Below are positions 1 to 11,102 of a DNA stretch of 28,926 bases, piece by piece (positions within the stretch are counted from its first letter, which is position 1; each line of letters begins with the position of its first letter). Source of the DNA: Candolleomyces eurysporus (taxonomy: Eukaryota > Basidiomycota > Agaricomycetes > Agaricales > Psathyrellaceae); the NCBI GenBank assembly GCA_027579435.1, contig JANBPK010001310.1, positions 1 to 28,926 of the forward strand, in the 5' to 3' direction. The notes beneath the pieces were generated by a model, which did not search any database, was not told the origin of the DNA, and was given only the letters and a program-made list of their open reading frames with translations. The translations under genes were made by a program, and so were the position numbers.

Positions 1-639
1 TGCCAACATGCCTAGATCTCGCAAGACCGTCGCGGTCCGCATTAAGACTCATCAGCGGAGGCAGATCTGTCAAACAAAGTTGAGGTCATCTAAAGCTCTT
101 ATCGTGATATCTACGTAGCTTGGAGACTCGACCTCCCTTTCTTGGGATACTAGCCGACTACGAGTAACCAAGTTCCGAGAAGCTCAAGGTTAGGAACGAT
201 TTCACTCAAAACATAAGTTGCACGACTGAAATGAACGTGTCCGCAATTCATTTGATAGCTATCAAGTCAAAGCACATGGCCATTGTGGCTATGGAGGTAC
301 GTATACACTATATCTCCCTGTCTCTTTCAATTGGTACAATACGTCACAGAGATCCACGCTGCTGTCATGAACCCAAAGGCCCTCAAAGTCTGTTCATCAT
401 CCTTTCGTTCGTTCCTGAATACCCCCGAAATATTGAATACATTTGCCGATGACGAAAGGACTAGCCTCGTGTCGCAATAGTGGTCGCTACCTAGCTCTTC
501 GTCTAACAAAGGCTGTGTGGACTCTCGCATCCCTTGCTTACTTCGGCTCTCGCGCTACGCGCGAAGCAACCCGCAGAAATCATGGTTTTCCGGCACACTG
601 CTTTAATACTGCTTTTATACCCTGTAGGGTCGATTCCTT
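1..639. other. Left edge, no gene supported
   Basis: No reading frame here has splice sites plus a recognisable protein pattern. A short perfect hairpin (6-bp arms, 3-nt loop) lies at 550-564. The open frames are short, overlap on both strands and look like chance. Confidence 0.5.
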
Positions 640-1180
640 GGCGAACGAGCTAGCACATGGTAGTCCGTGTAATCTTTCTCCATCCATGTTGTTTTCTGTG
701 CAGGTAGGTACGCATGAGGCGAGCTCCAGCCAACGCCATTTGGCTACAGCCATGTGCATCAAGGCAGAAAAGCTGGGGAGAGGCTCGTCACAGGGTCTTT
801 TCACCAAGAGCAATGACCACGTAGGCATGATGACCCAACGTTGGCCGTGACCCCATTCGGCTCGTGTAGCGCCCGAAGAAGCGCTGGTGGACGAAGCCGG
901 TTTTGGATATGTGAGCTCCTCACCCAACGCAAGTATGGGGATGTGACGGAAACGCCCTACTCGGCCAAATTGGCCATTCCCTACTAAAGTCTTCTGCCGT
1001 TACTGCCTACCCGGCGTCGCTGACGATAGTACGAACTAGGCGATTTTTGCATTCAAGTGAGCAAAGCGGATGTGCACGACTGCGGCATCACTCCTTATCT
1101 TCTTCTCCCATTGATCGCTGAGCTCTCTAGGACCCCACTTTCACCGCCTTGGAGAAAGCTGCAAGTCTGTAGATGACACG
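640..1180 (+). repeat. Diverged partial copy of the 1.75-kb repeat (copy a)
   Basis: This stretch aligns in the same orientation with the left inverted-repeat arm around 2460-2960. Shared landmarks include the block around 862-890 matching 2648-2675 (a motif ending in an AAGCGCT-like core), the 'CAACGCAAGTAT' words at about 926 and 2717, and a GTGAG-then-GTGCAC block at about 1057-1080 matching 2766-2790. It is clearly more diverged from both arms than the arms are from each other, so it is probably an older insertion or duplication. On the minus strand it keeps an open frame of about 115 codons (580-927) that is broken in the other two copies. I do not recognise that protein. Confidence 0.6.
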
Positions 1181-1770
1181 TAGGCTACACTTGCACTCTC
1201 GTACAATTAGAGATCGGAGAACTGGATTCCGACTTCATTGGTAGCCTAGACCGAGGAGTTACACGGACGTACGTATAAGTGTTGCTCAAAAGGCGAGAAC
1301 AGAATGGAAATGAAGGGGAGAAGTAGAGAAGACGGAGTGTATGGAGGTGCAATGGAGACGCACGACTCAGCGTTTCAGGCGAGCTCCACCGCGCTACGTG
1401 AGTCGATACTTGGTGTGCAGGCCCGCTGCTACATATCCAAAGGATCTGTCGTGCTTCAGCGAGTCTTCGCACCTGAATACGTCCGCTGTTTCACGAGCTG
1501 CAGGCACACAAAGAAAGCCATGACACGCCCTGGACGTTGAAAGCTGGCGTTTAAGAGCAATGTCCGTCTAAANTCGACCGTTTCCGGGGTTAAAATGTTG
1601 GAGTAACAACTGTCTTCATTTCCGGAGGCTCGGTGGACGTCACATTCCGTGACTGACTAATGAAACTTTGCCGGGTGAGCACAACGAGGTAGTCTCAATT
1701 TCCGTATTCTCTTCTTGATGAACCATGAAACTACACGACCGTAGAAGGCGAATTGATCGCAAGATTCGGT
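1181..1770. other. Spacer between repeat copy a and the left arm
   Basis: No supportable gene. Overlapping short frames occur on both strands at 1185-1540 without recognisable protein features. A single N lies at about 1573. Confidence 0.5.
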
Positions 1771-3535
1771 GCCATGGCGCGCGGTCAAACAGTCATACGT
1801 TGATTGATTGATCGCATCATCCAAAACTACTTAGACATAAATTGATTACCACCTCATCACGGTCGCACGACTCTGAGTCTCTGCTGAAGGCCCGATGGAA
1901 ACGCCAGTCAATCTGCTAGATATTTACAGGATGCTGTTCTGATTTCTCCCCCGGAAGGTCGAGAACAGCGGAGGAATCGAGAACGGTACTCTGTCCCAAC
2001 ACCGCCATCACCTTCAACTCCCGATGTGTCGGGTTTGGGTAGGAATGTCGCAATTTCGAGTTATGCGAGCCTTATACTTTATAGCCTTCATTATTGTCCA
2101 AATAGCTGTCGGGCCCAACTTGGATTCAAGTTGCTCCAGTCCCGTTCGAGTGATCTCCGTACTTTGTACCATTTGACTGATGGCCCAAGGGATCGTGCTG
2201 TTGTCGGCGCTTCTGTTTGAATACTTACTATGCTTTTGATATCTAACGGGTGGTCTAACTCCGAACGCTCCTTGCTTCTTTGCTTGAGCTCCCTTTGTTT
2301 GTACATCACCCCTCCCAGCATCCCGTAAGCACAAGCTCGTGTTCCTCCCCAAAACGGCCCGGATTCCAGAGCAGAACGCCAGCCTCATCTTCAATGGGGT
2401 CTCACAATCATTGAATCCTGTATCAGCTCTCGTATCCCTCCAACATAAACCGACTTACCTAGGCCTATTCGGACACCTGGGAACTCGTACAGCCTTTCTC
2501 CATCGTCCTTCGTATTTCCGGTATACGTAGTTGTCATCAACGGAGGGCACACGAAAAAAAAACTACCACCAGCACTACCAAGCTCACAAGAAAAAGGGCG
2601 GTTTTTTTTTTACCACTCATGACCGTGACACCCGAGGTCCCTATCCGGCTCGTGTAGCGCCTGGAGAAGCGCTAGTGGAATACGTTTCAAAAAGGAAGAC
2701 ATGGACCCTCGTTTCAACGCAAGTATCCGGTGTTAGGGATGGAAACGTAGATATCTGCGTTCTTGGTGAGTAAAGTAAAGTTGGTGTGCACAAATGCAGC
2801 AGCTTGAATACTATGTCTTCGTTGTACTACGCGATGCCATGAAGCCTGGAAAACACTAGGAGACCCTGCTAAGTGCTGAACAGAAGCATGAATAAGCCGG
2901 TGCACTCAGATTCTTCTCTTATTGATTGCTGACTTGAATGGAAGATAGACGATACGCTGAGGTGTCCTCGACCTAACCTGTCGCACTTCGACAAGTCTCC
3001 CACTTGAGTTCTGCTTCACCACTGAACGCAGAAGGGAACGAACTACAGTGGGTCCGGGCTGGAAAAACCAGCGAATAAGAATGACGAATTCAAGTTTTCT
3101 GAAACTGAAAGTTGTGTTTGGTGATTCGTGGGTGTCGTATAAATTGAACATCGACTGTTCTTGCGTTGATACGTCCAAGTGACAGCCTTGTCCATATTCC
3201 GGAGGTTGGCAAGACAGAACTGTACGTACGGTGAACGCCACACTGCTTAGCTCACTGACATCCAACCATCATTCCGCTTGAGTGGCCACTCCCGTAAAAT
3301 AGAGAATGGAGGAAACAATTCTGCAGGAGGGAATGGAACAGGCAATTGCTGCTCATGCAAGAGAGTCTAGCATTTCAGGCACAGACACAGCTACTCGAGT
3401 ATTATACCCCATCGAGCTCTCCGGCCTCATGCTTTCCGTTCAAGAAGTAAAAACGAACGCACTCGACTAGAGCCTGGGAACTGGTATCGTTGGTGTAGCT
3501 CGTTTTTGTACAGTGGTAGGCTCTTAAGTTTGAGA
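1771..3535 (-). repeat. Left arm of a large inverted repeat
   Basis: Read on the minus strand, this matches the plus strand of 9183-10974 nearly end to end. The outer end (CCATGG followed by a GCGGTCAAACAG word at 1773-1795) matches the reverse complement of 10951-10973. The inner end (a CTACCACTGTACAAAAACGAG word read on minus at about 3500-3522) matches 9194-9214. Internal blocks such as 2026-2130 and 3120-3290 match at high identity by eye. Differences are scattered substitutions and small indels, so the duplication is not recent. An extra stretch of about 175 bp at 3307-3484 is absent from the right arm. No transposase, reverse transcriptase or other known transposon protein is readable in it. 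Confidence 0.88.
3307..3484. other. Insertion specific to the left arm
   Basis: The two arms align on both sides of this stretch. In the right arm the corresponding point (about 9225-9238) has no counterpart of it. It is therefore either an insertion in the left arm or a deletion in the right arm. I see no terminal inverted repeat or target duplication at its edges. Confidence 0.5.
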
Positions 3536-4340
3536 CTTCGCCCCCAGAAGCTCAGTATGAACATTCTTGACGCGATGAGCGAGTCACATTTGAGGTACCG
3601 TTTTCTGTATTCACCGGCTAGCTACAAGGAGATACGTCGATGCTATTCCCGGAAATGAAAGTGTGCGTGGCTTCCAGTGACGTTTTACGGCAGATCTCTA
3701 CCTCAGCCATTTCACCCAGCACCGAGATCATTATCGAGGAAATAGATATTCTGCTTACACCTCCGCGGTGAGGTGCCGTAATCACGTCAGTCGTTGACAC
3801 CCCCAATAGAATTTTCATAGTCCAAGCTTGGTGCCCTTCCAGCCCAAGTTCGACATCAGATTATGTTTCAATGTTTGCTCTGCACATGCTAGAGACGCAT
3901 AGCCATGTTACGCACAGATTCCGTGGCGCAGCTTTCAACGTGTAAAAACCAAGCGACACGTCCTCCGTCTGGGGCTATGGGGAAAGCCCGAGATCTTGCA
4001 TTCTCTTACCCCTTAGACGGGACTCTTACATTCGTCACGAGTCACACCGCTCCTGATTCTGGGTGGTTTTGCCTCCGAGCCCCCGGCTACCTTCACAAAT
4101 CTAAGCAAGTAAGGAAAGTCAGAATGTGTGCTAGTGATGATCTCGTTCAACAACAACTCCCACTGAGAATCCCGACAACCATCAGCAAAGTCTGATACTT
4201 TCATTACTCCGAGTGTACGCATGCGTTAGGTCCTTGAAAGTCTCGCGCCTATAAGGCTCTGTGAGATTAGGTATAGAGTCACGATCCCAATCTCCTCTTT
4301 CTGTCGAGCTCCCTCCCCCGTCCACGTTGAAGATTCATCA
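3536..4340. other. Upstream region of the first DUF6533 gene
   Basis: No gene is supported. It lies between the inner end of the left repeat arm and the ATG at 4341. Short frames on both strands (for example 3905-4195) show no recognisable domain. It should contain the promoter of the gene at 4341, but I see no clear TATA box. Confidence 0.45.
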
Positions 4341-5874
4341 ATGTTGGACACCGCGAATGTCAACTTTCAAGCTACCGTCGCCATGAGCTGGAATTACGTG
4401 GTGTGTATCTATGAGATTCGTTTGACTCCCGGTTATTCACCAGTAATGCGTCCTGCAAAGTGCGTAACAGGTTCGTGCCTTTGGCTACCCGAGAATTTTA
4501 GTTCATGGTTGATTCGAACGCCCAAAAGTGTCAATGTATACCATTTTTGTACGTCGCCTCCAGCTCGTGCAATCAGCCTAGGCTTTCCTGACTTGGTAAC
4601 TGAGGCTTCCGACTACTTTGATACGCTGGAGGAAGAGGTATCATGCAGCATCCACGAATTTCGTGCATGGCAAAACTAATTCTCACGTATAGGTGGCGTG
4701 CATCTGGCCAGAGAAGTGGCGATTGTCGAAAATTCTATTCTTATTGGGCAGATACGGGTTCCTAGTGCGAATGCTCCTCAACTCATTGTCCATATTTCCT
4801 ACTGCAAATAGGATCTCGGATGGGGTGAGCCAAAATTTCTACCTAGCCACTGTCTTCCAAATACTGATAAAGTAAAAAGACGTGCACCAGGATCCTGATT
4901 GCAGGGTATGGTCAGTAATAACCTTTGCTGGAGCAATTAACTGAATGATAAATCCTTGGCTAGTGTCTGCCATACTTGTGAACTACGCTGCAACAGGTGA
5001 CCAATCCTTAAGCGCTCGGAACTAGCTTTAACAAAGCAATACCAGGGATCATGATCATGTGTCTTTATGCTATTTTGGGAGCTCAAAAATCTCATCGTTA
5101 CCTCCTTGGAACTGTCTACTTCGTGCGTATCACGCAATAAAATGCTGATGTAGAATGACCTCTAACTCCTTGATAGGTCTTCTTCACCGCCTCAGTCGTT
5201 TTCATGGGCATCGACGCCCACTTCTCGAGCTGTAAGTCAGCAATTCTATCTTTCACAACATGGCCTATTCCAATCAATCGTTTCTATCCAGATGGTAACC
5301 TGGCGGTTTGGGGTGGCCACGGATACGTATGCGCGATGAAACCTTACCATCCCATCTTCAAAAGAGTAGGTGTATGGATAACATTTTTAAGGGAGGCAGG
5401 TGGGTAGTTTTTGAGTCACATGGCATAATAGTCCCCTGCGAGACGTTCTCACTTCGCGATTATTCAGCCACATCTCTACTCGTTGCATATGCCATGTATA
5501 CGCAGCTTCGAGGACGGTCGGGACATTTCGCGAGGATTTTGTACCGTCACGGAGGGGCCTATTACTCAATCGCGTGCAGTTAGTGATCAATTCACACAGT
5601 TCAATGACTTCACTGACCGGAGATGCTCTTAAATTGATTGATTGTAGTCCTAGGCTTATTGGCTACAATCTCCAAGAGCCATGGTACTTCTGAGCAGCAA
5701 TATGTCACCTGGGTTATTGTATCGGCATCCGCGATCCTCCGTCCACTGTTGGCCAACCGGCTTCTTATCAAGATACACAATGAAGCGACCAATGGGAACA
5801 GGCGACGTGTGGCGGTCATCTCTCCCATTACTTTTGTAGCACCGGTCACGAATGAGCCCTCAGAGACGGTGTGA
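4341..5874 (+). CDS. DUF6533-type multi-pass membrane protein (paralogue A)
   Basis: Modelled as ten exons: 4341-4404, 4529-4548, 4605-4637, 4693-4824, 4880-4910, 5046-5122, 5177-5231, 5292-5399, 5468-5578, 5648-5874; 285 residues, no internal stop. Exons 2, 3 and 5 are only 20, 33 and 31 nt. They are supported because the same exon sizes and phases recur in the genes at 7063 and 17303. The DUF6533 signature spans residues 29-59: a DYFDTLEEE segment, then WPEKWRLSKILFLLGRY, a hydrophobic helix continuing to about residue 72. Further conserved blocks are CLYAILG, YTQLRGRSG and a basic LLANRLLIKI tail. Five to six membrane spans are likely. The family is common in Agaricomycetes and has no established function; a receptor-like role is inference. 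Oddity: the cysteine before the DY pair in the paralogues is serine here. Confidence 0.85.
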
Positions 5875-5937
5875 GGTACCTGGAGGGTCTGTGTTATGAA
5901 GCACTGATAACCAACGCGCTGAACAGTCCAGTAAACG

Positions 5938-6240
5938 TTAGCGACTCTCAATCTGTTTCGCATTATTAGCCAAGAGACGGCATATGCCTGGGAACAGTAG
6001 TGGATGAGATTCCGGGACATTAGATAGGCCACGAGCACGGCAGGTGACCCCCATCGAGTTAACTCCATGTGGATTATAGAAAAGAAAAGTGAAAAACTTG
6101 ATGCAACTGGTCCGTCCTACGTTTGACTCGATTGAAGAATGGCACGCCATGCCAAGCAGTGACTCGAGATCGAAGAGCACAAGCTGCTCGATCTTCTCCC
6201 TCTCATGCGAGGTTGACCAAGAGAAAAGGATGATGCTCAC
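5938..6240 (-). other. Conserved antisense open frame, about 100 codons
   Basis: On the minus strand downstream of gene A there is an open frame containing the word FDLESLLG. It also stays open in the second copy of the direct repeat (about 11166-11450 minus), with amino-acid substitutions but no stop or frameshift over at least 80 codons. The first codons are not ATG in a strong context, and I recognise no domain. It may be the last exon of a tail-to-tail gene, or simply a frame that stayed open by chance. The substitutions I compared are not clearly biased towards synonymous sites, which argues against strong constraint. Confidence 0.2.
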
Positions 6241-6489
6241 ATGACAGAACCAAGCGCAGAGCTTCTACATATTGTATCATGAAAAACTCTCTTGTTGACG
6301 AGCATTGAGTCGCATATTTCGAGTCCTTAGTACATGAATGGCCTGTCGTGCTGGCTTATCTTGCTAAGGATGTGACGCACCTTTCTTACCCAACACTGGA
6401 TAGTACCGATTTACAAAATTTTAGCCGGGCCTCATTGACGCTCAATCTTGATTCAGATCTGCGACTATATTGACACGTTTGAGGACGAC
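6241..6489 (+). pseudogene. 5' remnant of a DUF6533 gene
   Basis: A perfect-looking exon 3 lies at 6457-6489. It follows an ATTCAG acceptor, encodes an ICDYIDTFEDD segment and is followed by a GTACTG donor. Its size (33 nt) and phase equal exon 3 of the intact genes. Upstream, only a degraded trace of exon 2 is visible near 6400. Downstream, no exon 4 (the WPEKWRLSK block) follows before the next gene. It is a truncated gene start. Confidence 0.7.
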
Positions 6490-6941
6490 GTACTGAAGCA
6501 CAGCCTGGAACTACAGTCGTCTGCATATCTTTTGTCAGTTGCGTTTTTTTTGCCAGAGGAGTTGTCACAGCTGTCAAAGCTGGTCACACCACCAAATTGG
6601 TCGATTGTGGTTCAATATGTTGGATATGATCAAGCTCGGAAGCAGGTCTGACGTCGCTGCACCCACTGGATCCAGGCAAGCGTGACATTACTAACGATTA
6701 CATATGTCGCATCATTCTGCTCGAGAAAGAAACGCAACTGACAAAAGATATGCAAACGACTGTAACTTCTCAATGATCACAAGCTGGGCTGGGCGATGGG
6801 ATCAGCTGCATTCAATTCGCCATGGTACAAGTTCACACGTTTTGACCTGTGGCAGAAGTGCAATCTCGTACAAGTGTCCGAACTCGGATACTGCGATTGA
6901 CATATGATCACGTAGTCTTCTCCTGATTCGCCCTTTGAACT

Positions 6942-6972
<31 letters not shown>

Positions 6973-7062
6973 CAAGTGTTGGACGCATTTTGACCCGTAC
7001 TTAACGGGGATTCAGAGAGGATCACCCTATTCATATTTCGGTGCCCTCTGCAACTGACGGTC
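6490..7062. other. Spacer upstream of paralogue B, with a microsatellite
   Basis: No gene is supported. It contains the AC-repeat at 6943-6972 and the presumed promoter of the gene at 7063. The sequence just after 6489 does not resemble the corresponding part of an intact DUF6533 gene. Confidence 0.5.
6943..6972 (+). repeat. (AC)n microsatellite
   Basis: About 15 dinucleotide units, with one T interruption near the start. It lies about 90 bp upstream of the start codon of the gene at 7063. On the minus strand it creates a false VCVCVC-type peptide. Confidence 0.95.
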
Positions 7063-8644
7063 ATGACTGACGCTGCAAGTGATATCTCTGAGGACATCTT
7101 TGCTCACAGAGTCTGGGGGGTGTGTACCTTCACGTTCTCCTCGTGCGTATGACAATTCAGTGACGTACCATGAGCCCAGTATATGTCTGGTACGTAGCTA
7201 CTAAGCGTTCAGCTTGACTGTCTTGTTAACGCCCCACAGTATCGATGTATACGATCGTCGTGCGTCCGCTTTCTTTGGGCGGGTTCATCCTTCTCCGGGG
7301 GCTAAATATTTGCCCAGGTTTGCGACTATATCGACACTTCGCCGGACGAGGTGAACGTATTTGTCCATCGAAGCCCTATTCCATAATTACTGAGGTGAAT
7401 GAAAAATACAGGTGGCTTTGATATGGCCGGAGAAGTGGCGATTGTCGAAAATTCTGTTCTTACTCGGCAGATACACGTTCCTGATACTGCTAATCCTCGA
7501 TTCTATGCTCTCATTTCCCACTGAAAATGGGTTTCTAGAAGAGGTGGGAAGATGCTACAACGTTCGATTCAGGTCAAGTGGTCATCGTACTAATACCCCC
7601 AGTATAGGTGTGTGCTGGCATTGCTACCTCGTGGAATGGTGAGCCAAGGCAAATGGGACGTTCAGCACGGCTTAGTGACTCCCTCTGCCAGTGTCAGGCG
7701 TGATAGTTACCTATTCTGCCACAGGTAACGTAGATGGGGCTGCTCAGGAGGTCGCAATCAGCTCTGCCCAACTCACTTAACCAACATAGGGACCATGATT
7801 CTGTGCCTCTATGCAATTTTGGGCACTCAACGGGCATACCGTTACCTCTTTGGAATACTGTATCTTGTACGTGGCAAGATGGTGATGACGAAGTCGAGTT
7901 GTGAAACACTGACATTGCTCTGTTTCAATTAGGGTTTCCTCACAACATCAGTAGCTCTCATGGCCAACTATCTCCGCTCGACAGTCTGTCAGTGCAAAGA
8001 AGGCTGAAGGCCAGCCTCCATTTACTTTCAGAGATAATTAACAAACTTGCTTTTGATACAGATCACAAATCCCTATTAAGCAACCCCTACGGATTTCTTT
8101 GCGATATGACACCACTCAAGCCATTCTTCAGGGAAATAGCTGGATGGACAATCTTTGTTAGAGAGTCAGGTTGTCTAGTTCCAAGTTATCTTCTACTCTG
8201 ACTGTGTCTGATACAACTTGAACTTGGAATCCCAGCTATGTCTCTTCTTGCGGCGTATGCCATATACACGCAGCTTCGAGGAAGATCTGGGTCATTTGCG
8301 AAAATAGTTTACCGCGATGGCGGGGTCTATTATTTAACTGTCAGCGGTCAGTTCTTCTATCATAGGTATTCCTCACTTTGACTTACCAAAAATATCCATG
8401 CAATATAGCTCTCGGATTCTCAAATGCCATATTCAGGACTCCTATCATCGCAGCAAATGGACATGCTCTTGATGCGATCGACAACGCAATCCTAGTGCTC
8501 CGGCCGATACTTTCAAATCGACTTCTGATTAACATTCGCAAAGAAGCGGGACGAGGAGAGAGCCAAGGAAGGGCAGTTATCACTCCTATTACATTTGCTA
8601 GGTCACCCGGAAATTCGTGGTCAGAGAGTCAGAGGAGCACGTGA
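7063..8644 (+). CDS. DUF6533-type multi-pass membrane protein (paralogue B)
   Basis: Ten exons: 7063-7123, 7240-7259, 7318-7350, 7412-7543, 7608-7638, 7790-7866, 7933-7987, 8062-8169, 8236-8346, 8409-8644; 287 residues. Exon sizes match the gene at 4341 except for the first and last. The DUF6533 block is intact: CDYIDT in exon 3, then WPEKWRLSKILFLLGRY in exon 4 running into a hydrophobic helix. Later blocks are CLYAILGTQRAY, YTQLRGRSGSFAKIVY with a GG-x-YY continuation, and LRPILSNRLLINIRKEA near the C terminus. All introns are GT-AG; the first-exon donor must be the second GT (GTACCT) for the phase to hold. It sits with paralogue A between the two inverted-repeat arms. An integral membrane protein is likely; its function is unknown. 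Confidence 0.86.
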
Positions 8645-9182
8645 AAAGAGGATATAGGAAACGCAAAGTAATTCCTGGTAGATTGCACGCTGCTTTGAAA
8701 TAAACCCGTTTCCATAGAAAGGATCAGCGCCCTCGGCAGTCCCGCCGCTTTGAGGCGTCAATTGTTGACTCTTGGTCAGATAAACTGGTCTTCAAAGTGA
8801 GTAAATTCCGAAAGTAATCAGGATGACTTAGTACTTCTAGATGTGCTTGCCACGCTCTTGAGGTGGAATGACGGAATCAGGATTAGTGTTTGCACTTCTC
8901 AGATAATGCGTACGCCTGATGTACGGAGGATCCGATTGACTTGGTAGAATACCAGACGCATCCGGTGGGTGTATGTCTATACGAGTGGAGGTCGACATGC
9001 AGGAACACCGGGGAGAGAGGCGGAACGGTTATGAAGGTGTAGCCTGCTTCGCAGTCTGCATTCCACCAGGGGGCTTTGGGTGTCGGTATAGCTGTTGGGA
9101 AAGTGAGGGTGCAAGTGGCACTTGCAAGTTACAAGCATCGAGATGGCGCTTGCCTATCCTTACTATTGTCTTTAATTTTGAG
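8645..9182. other. Spacer between paralogue B and the right repeat arm
   Basis: No gene is supported. A perfect palindrome with 8-bp arms and a 1-nt centre (TGCAAGTG-G-CACTTGCA) lies at 9110-9126, about 57 bp before the inner end of the right arm. The left arm has no obvious counterpart at the equivalent point. Confidence 0.5.
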
Positions 9183-10974
9183 ACTTGAGAACCTACCACT
9201 GTACAAAAACGAGCCGCACCAATGATACAAGCCCCACTCTCTATTTTACGGGAGTGGCCACTCAAGCGGAATGATGGTTGGATGTCAGTGAGCTAAGCAG
9301 TGTGGCGTTCACCATACGTACAGTTCTGTCTTGCCAACCTCCGGAATATGGAGAAGGCTGTCACTTGAACGTATCAACGCAAGAACAATCGATGTTCAAT
9401 TTATACGACACCCACGAATCACCGAATACAACTTTCAGTTTCAGAAAACTTGAATTCGTCGTTCTTATTCGCTGGTTTTTCTAGGCCGGACCCACTGTAA
9501 TTCCTTCCATTCTGCGTTCAGAGGTGGTGAAGCAGAATTCCAGTGGGGAGACTTGTTGAAGTGGGGCAGGTTAGGTCGAGCACACCTCACCGTACCGTCT
9601 ATCTTCCATTCAAGTGAGTAATTAATGAGAGAAGAATCTGAGGAGTGCACCGGCTTATTTATATTTCCAAGCAAGCATTTTCATGCTTCTGTTCAGCACT
9701 TAGCAGGGTGGTCTCGTAGTTTCTCTAGGCTTCATGGCATGGCGTAGTACGATGAAGACTTCGTATTCAGGATGCTGCAGTTGTGCACACCAACTTTACT
9801 CACCCGAGCTCGCAGTCGCTGCGAGGGATTCTCCGAGTTAGCAGCACTAAGAACGCAGATATCTACGTTTCCATCCCAACTCCATACTTGCGTTGAGTCG
9901 AGGGTCCACGTCTTCTTTTTTGAAACGTATACTAGCGCTTCTCCGGGCGCTACACGAGCCGGATAGGGACCTCGGGTGAGGAAGCCCGCCCTTTTTCTCG
10001 TGAGCTAGGTGGTGTTGGTGGCAGTTTGTTCCATGCGNCCCCCCGTTGATGACAACTACGTGTACCGGAAATACGAAGGATGATGGAGAAAGGTTGTACG
10101 AATTCCCAGATGTTCGAATAGACAGACACTCTTTTATGGGCAATTCAAGGTTCGTCTGCACTTTCAAGTTCGTCGCATTGCTGGCTCACAGCGTAGTTGA
10201 CACCGGCAGTAAGTACGACACGAGGTATGAAAAGACGTACCGGATGAGATTCTCAGTGTAGCACGAGAGCGTAGGTAAGTTGGTTTATGTTCGAGGGATA
10301 CGAGAGCTGATACATAGTACAATGATTGTGAGACCCCATTGAAGATGAGGCTGGAGCTCTGCTCTGGAATACGGGCCACTTGGGGAGCAACACGAGCTTG
10401 TGCTTACGGGATGCTGGGAGGGGTAATGTACAAACAAAGGGAGCTCAAGCAAAGAAGCAAGGAGTGTTCGGAGTTAGACCACCCGTTAGATACCAGAAAC
10501 ATAGTAAGTATTCAAACAGAAGCGCCGAAAACAGTATGAATCACTTGGGCCATTACTCAAATGGTACACAGTATGGAGATAACTTAAACGAGACCTGGGG
10601 CTAGCTTGAAGCAACTTGAATCCAAGTTGGGCCCGACAGCTATTTGGACAATAATGAAGGCTGTAAAGTATAAGGCTCGCATAACTCGAAGTTGCGGCAT
10701 CCCTACTCAAACCCGACACATCAGGAGTTGAAGGTGATGGCGGTGTTGGGACAGAGTACCGTTCTCGATCCCTCCGCTGTTCTCGACCCTTTCGGTGGAG
10801 AAATCAGAACGGCATCCTCTGAATATCCAGCAGATTGACTGGCGTTTTCATCGGACTTCAGCAGAGACTCGGAGTCGTGCGATCGTGATGAAGAGTGGTA
10901 ATTAATTTATGTCTAGGCAGGATTGAATGATGTGATCAATCACGATGTGACTGTTTGACCGCGCACCATGGCAC
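9183..10974 (+). repeat. Right arm of a large inverted repeat
   Basis: This is the reverse complement of 1771-3535. At the inner end, the match starts around 9183-9214. The block 9236-9480 matches 3060-3310 read on minus, including an open frame starting with the MDVSELSS word. In this arm that frame ends at a TAG (about 9481), where the left arm has CAG. At the outer end, the match runs through 10600-10760 (matching 1985-2130) to a GCGCACCATGGCAC word ending at 10974. A single N lies at about 10038. No known transposon protein is readable. Confidence 0.88.
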
Positions 10975-11102
10975 TGTTGGCCAACCGACTTCTTATCAAG
11001 ATACACAATGAAGTGATGAATGGGAACAGGCGAAGAGTGGCGGTCATCTCTCCCATTACATTTGGAGCACCGGCCACGAGTGAACCCTCAGAGACGGTGT
11101 GA
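10972..11102 (+). pseudogene. 3' stub of a DUF6533 gene
   Basis: This is the last ~43 codons of exon 10 of a gene related to paralogue A. The LLANRLLIKIHNE block is present and the frame runs open to TGA at 11100-11102. Everything upstream is missing: the coding sequence begins exactly where the outer end of the inverted-repeat arm stops. A few amino-acid changes relative to paralogue A are present. It cannot make a membrane protein. Confidence 0.8.

Larger units (their letters stand above)
5747..6489 (+). repeat. Direct repeat, copy 1 (end of gene A plus downstream flank)
   Basis: This segment holds the last ~125 bp of the gene at 4341, its 3' flank, and exon 3 of a further DUF6533 copy. 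It is repeated in the same orientation at 10972-11963. The two are readily alignable over their length. Copy 2 carries two extra stretches, at about 11453-11527 and 11597-11755. Confidence 0.85.

Noticed and set aside
2906..3265. 119-codon frame in the left arm (MDVSELSS word), also present in the right arm
   Set aside because: The right arm has a stop where the left has a glutamine codon, the first codon is TTG rather than ATG, differences include amino-acid changes, and no domain is visible. Treated as part of the repeat, not as a gene.
6777..7097. Minus-strand frame of 106 codons with a VCVCVCV stretch
   Set aside because: The stretch is the translation of the AC microsatellite; there is no domain, and the frame overlaps the first exon of paralogue B on the other strand.
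1771..10974. Known DNA transposon or retrotransposon (transposase or reverse transcriptase in the arms)
   Set aside because: I looked for such proteins in all frames of both arms and found none; long terminal repeats would also be in direct, not inverted, orientation.
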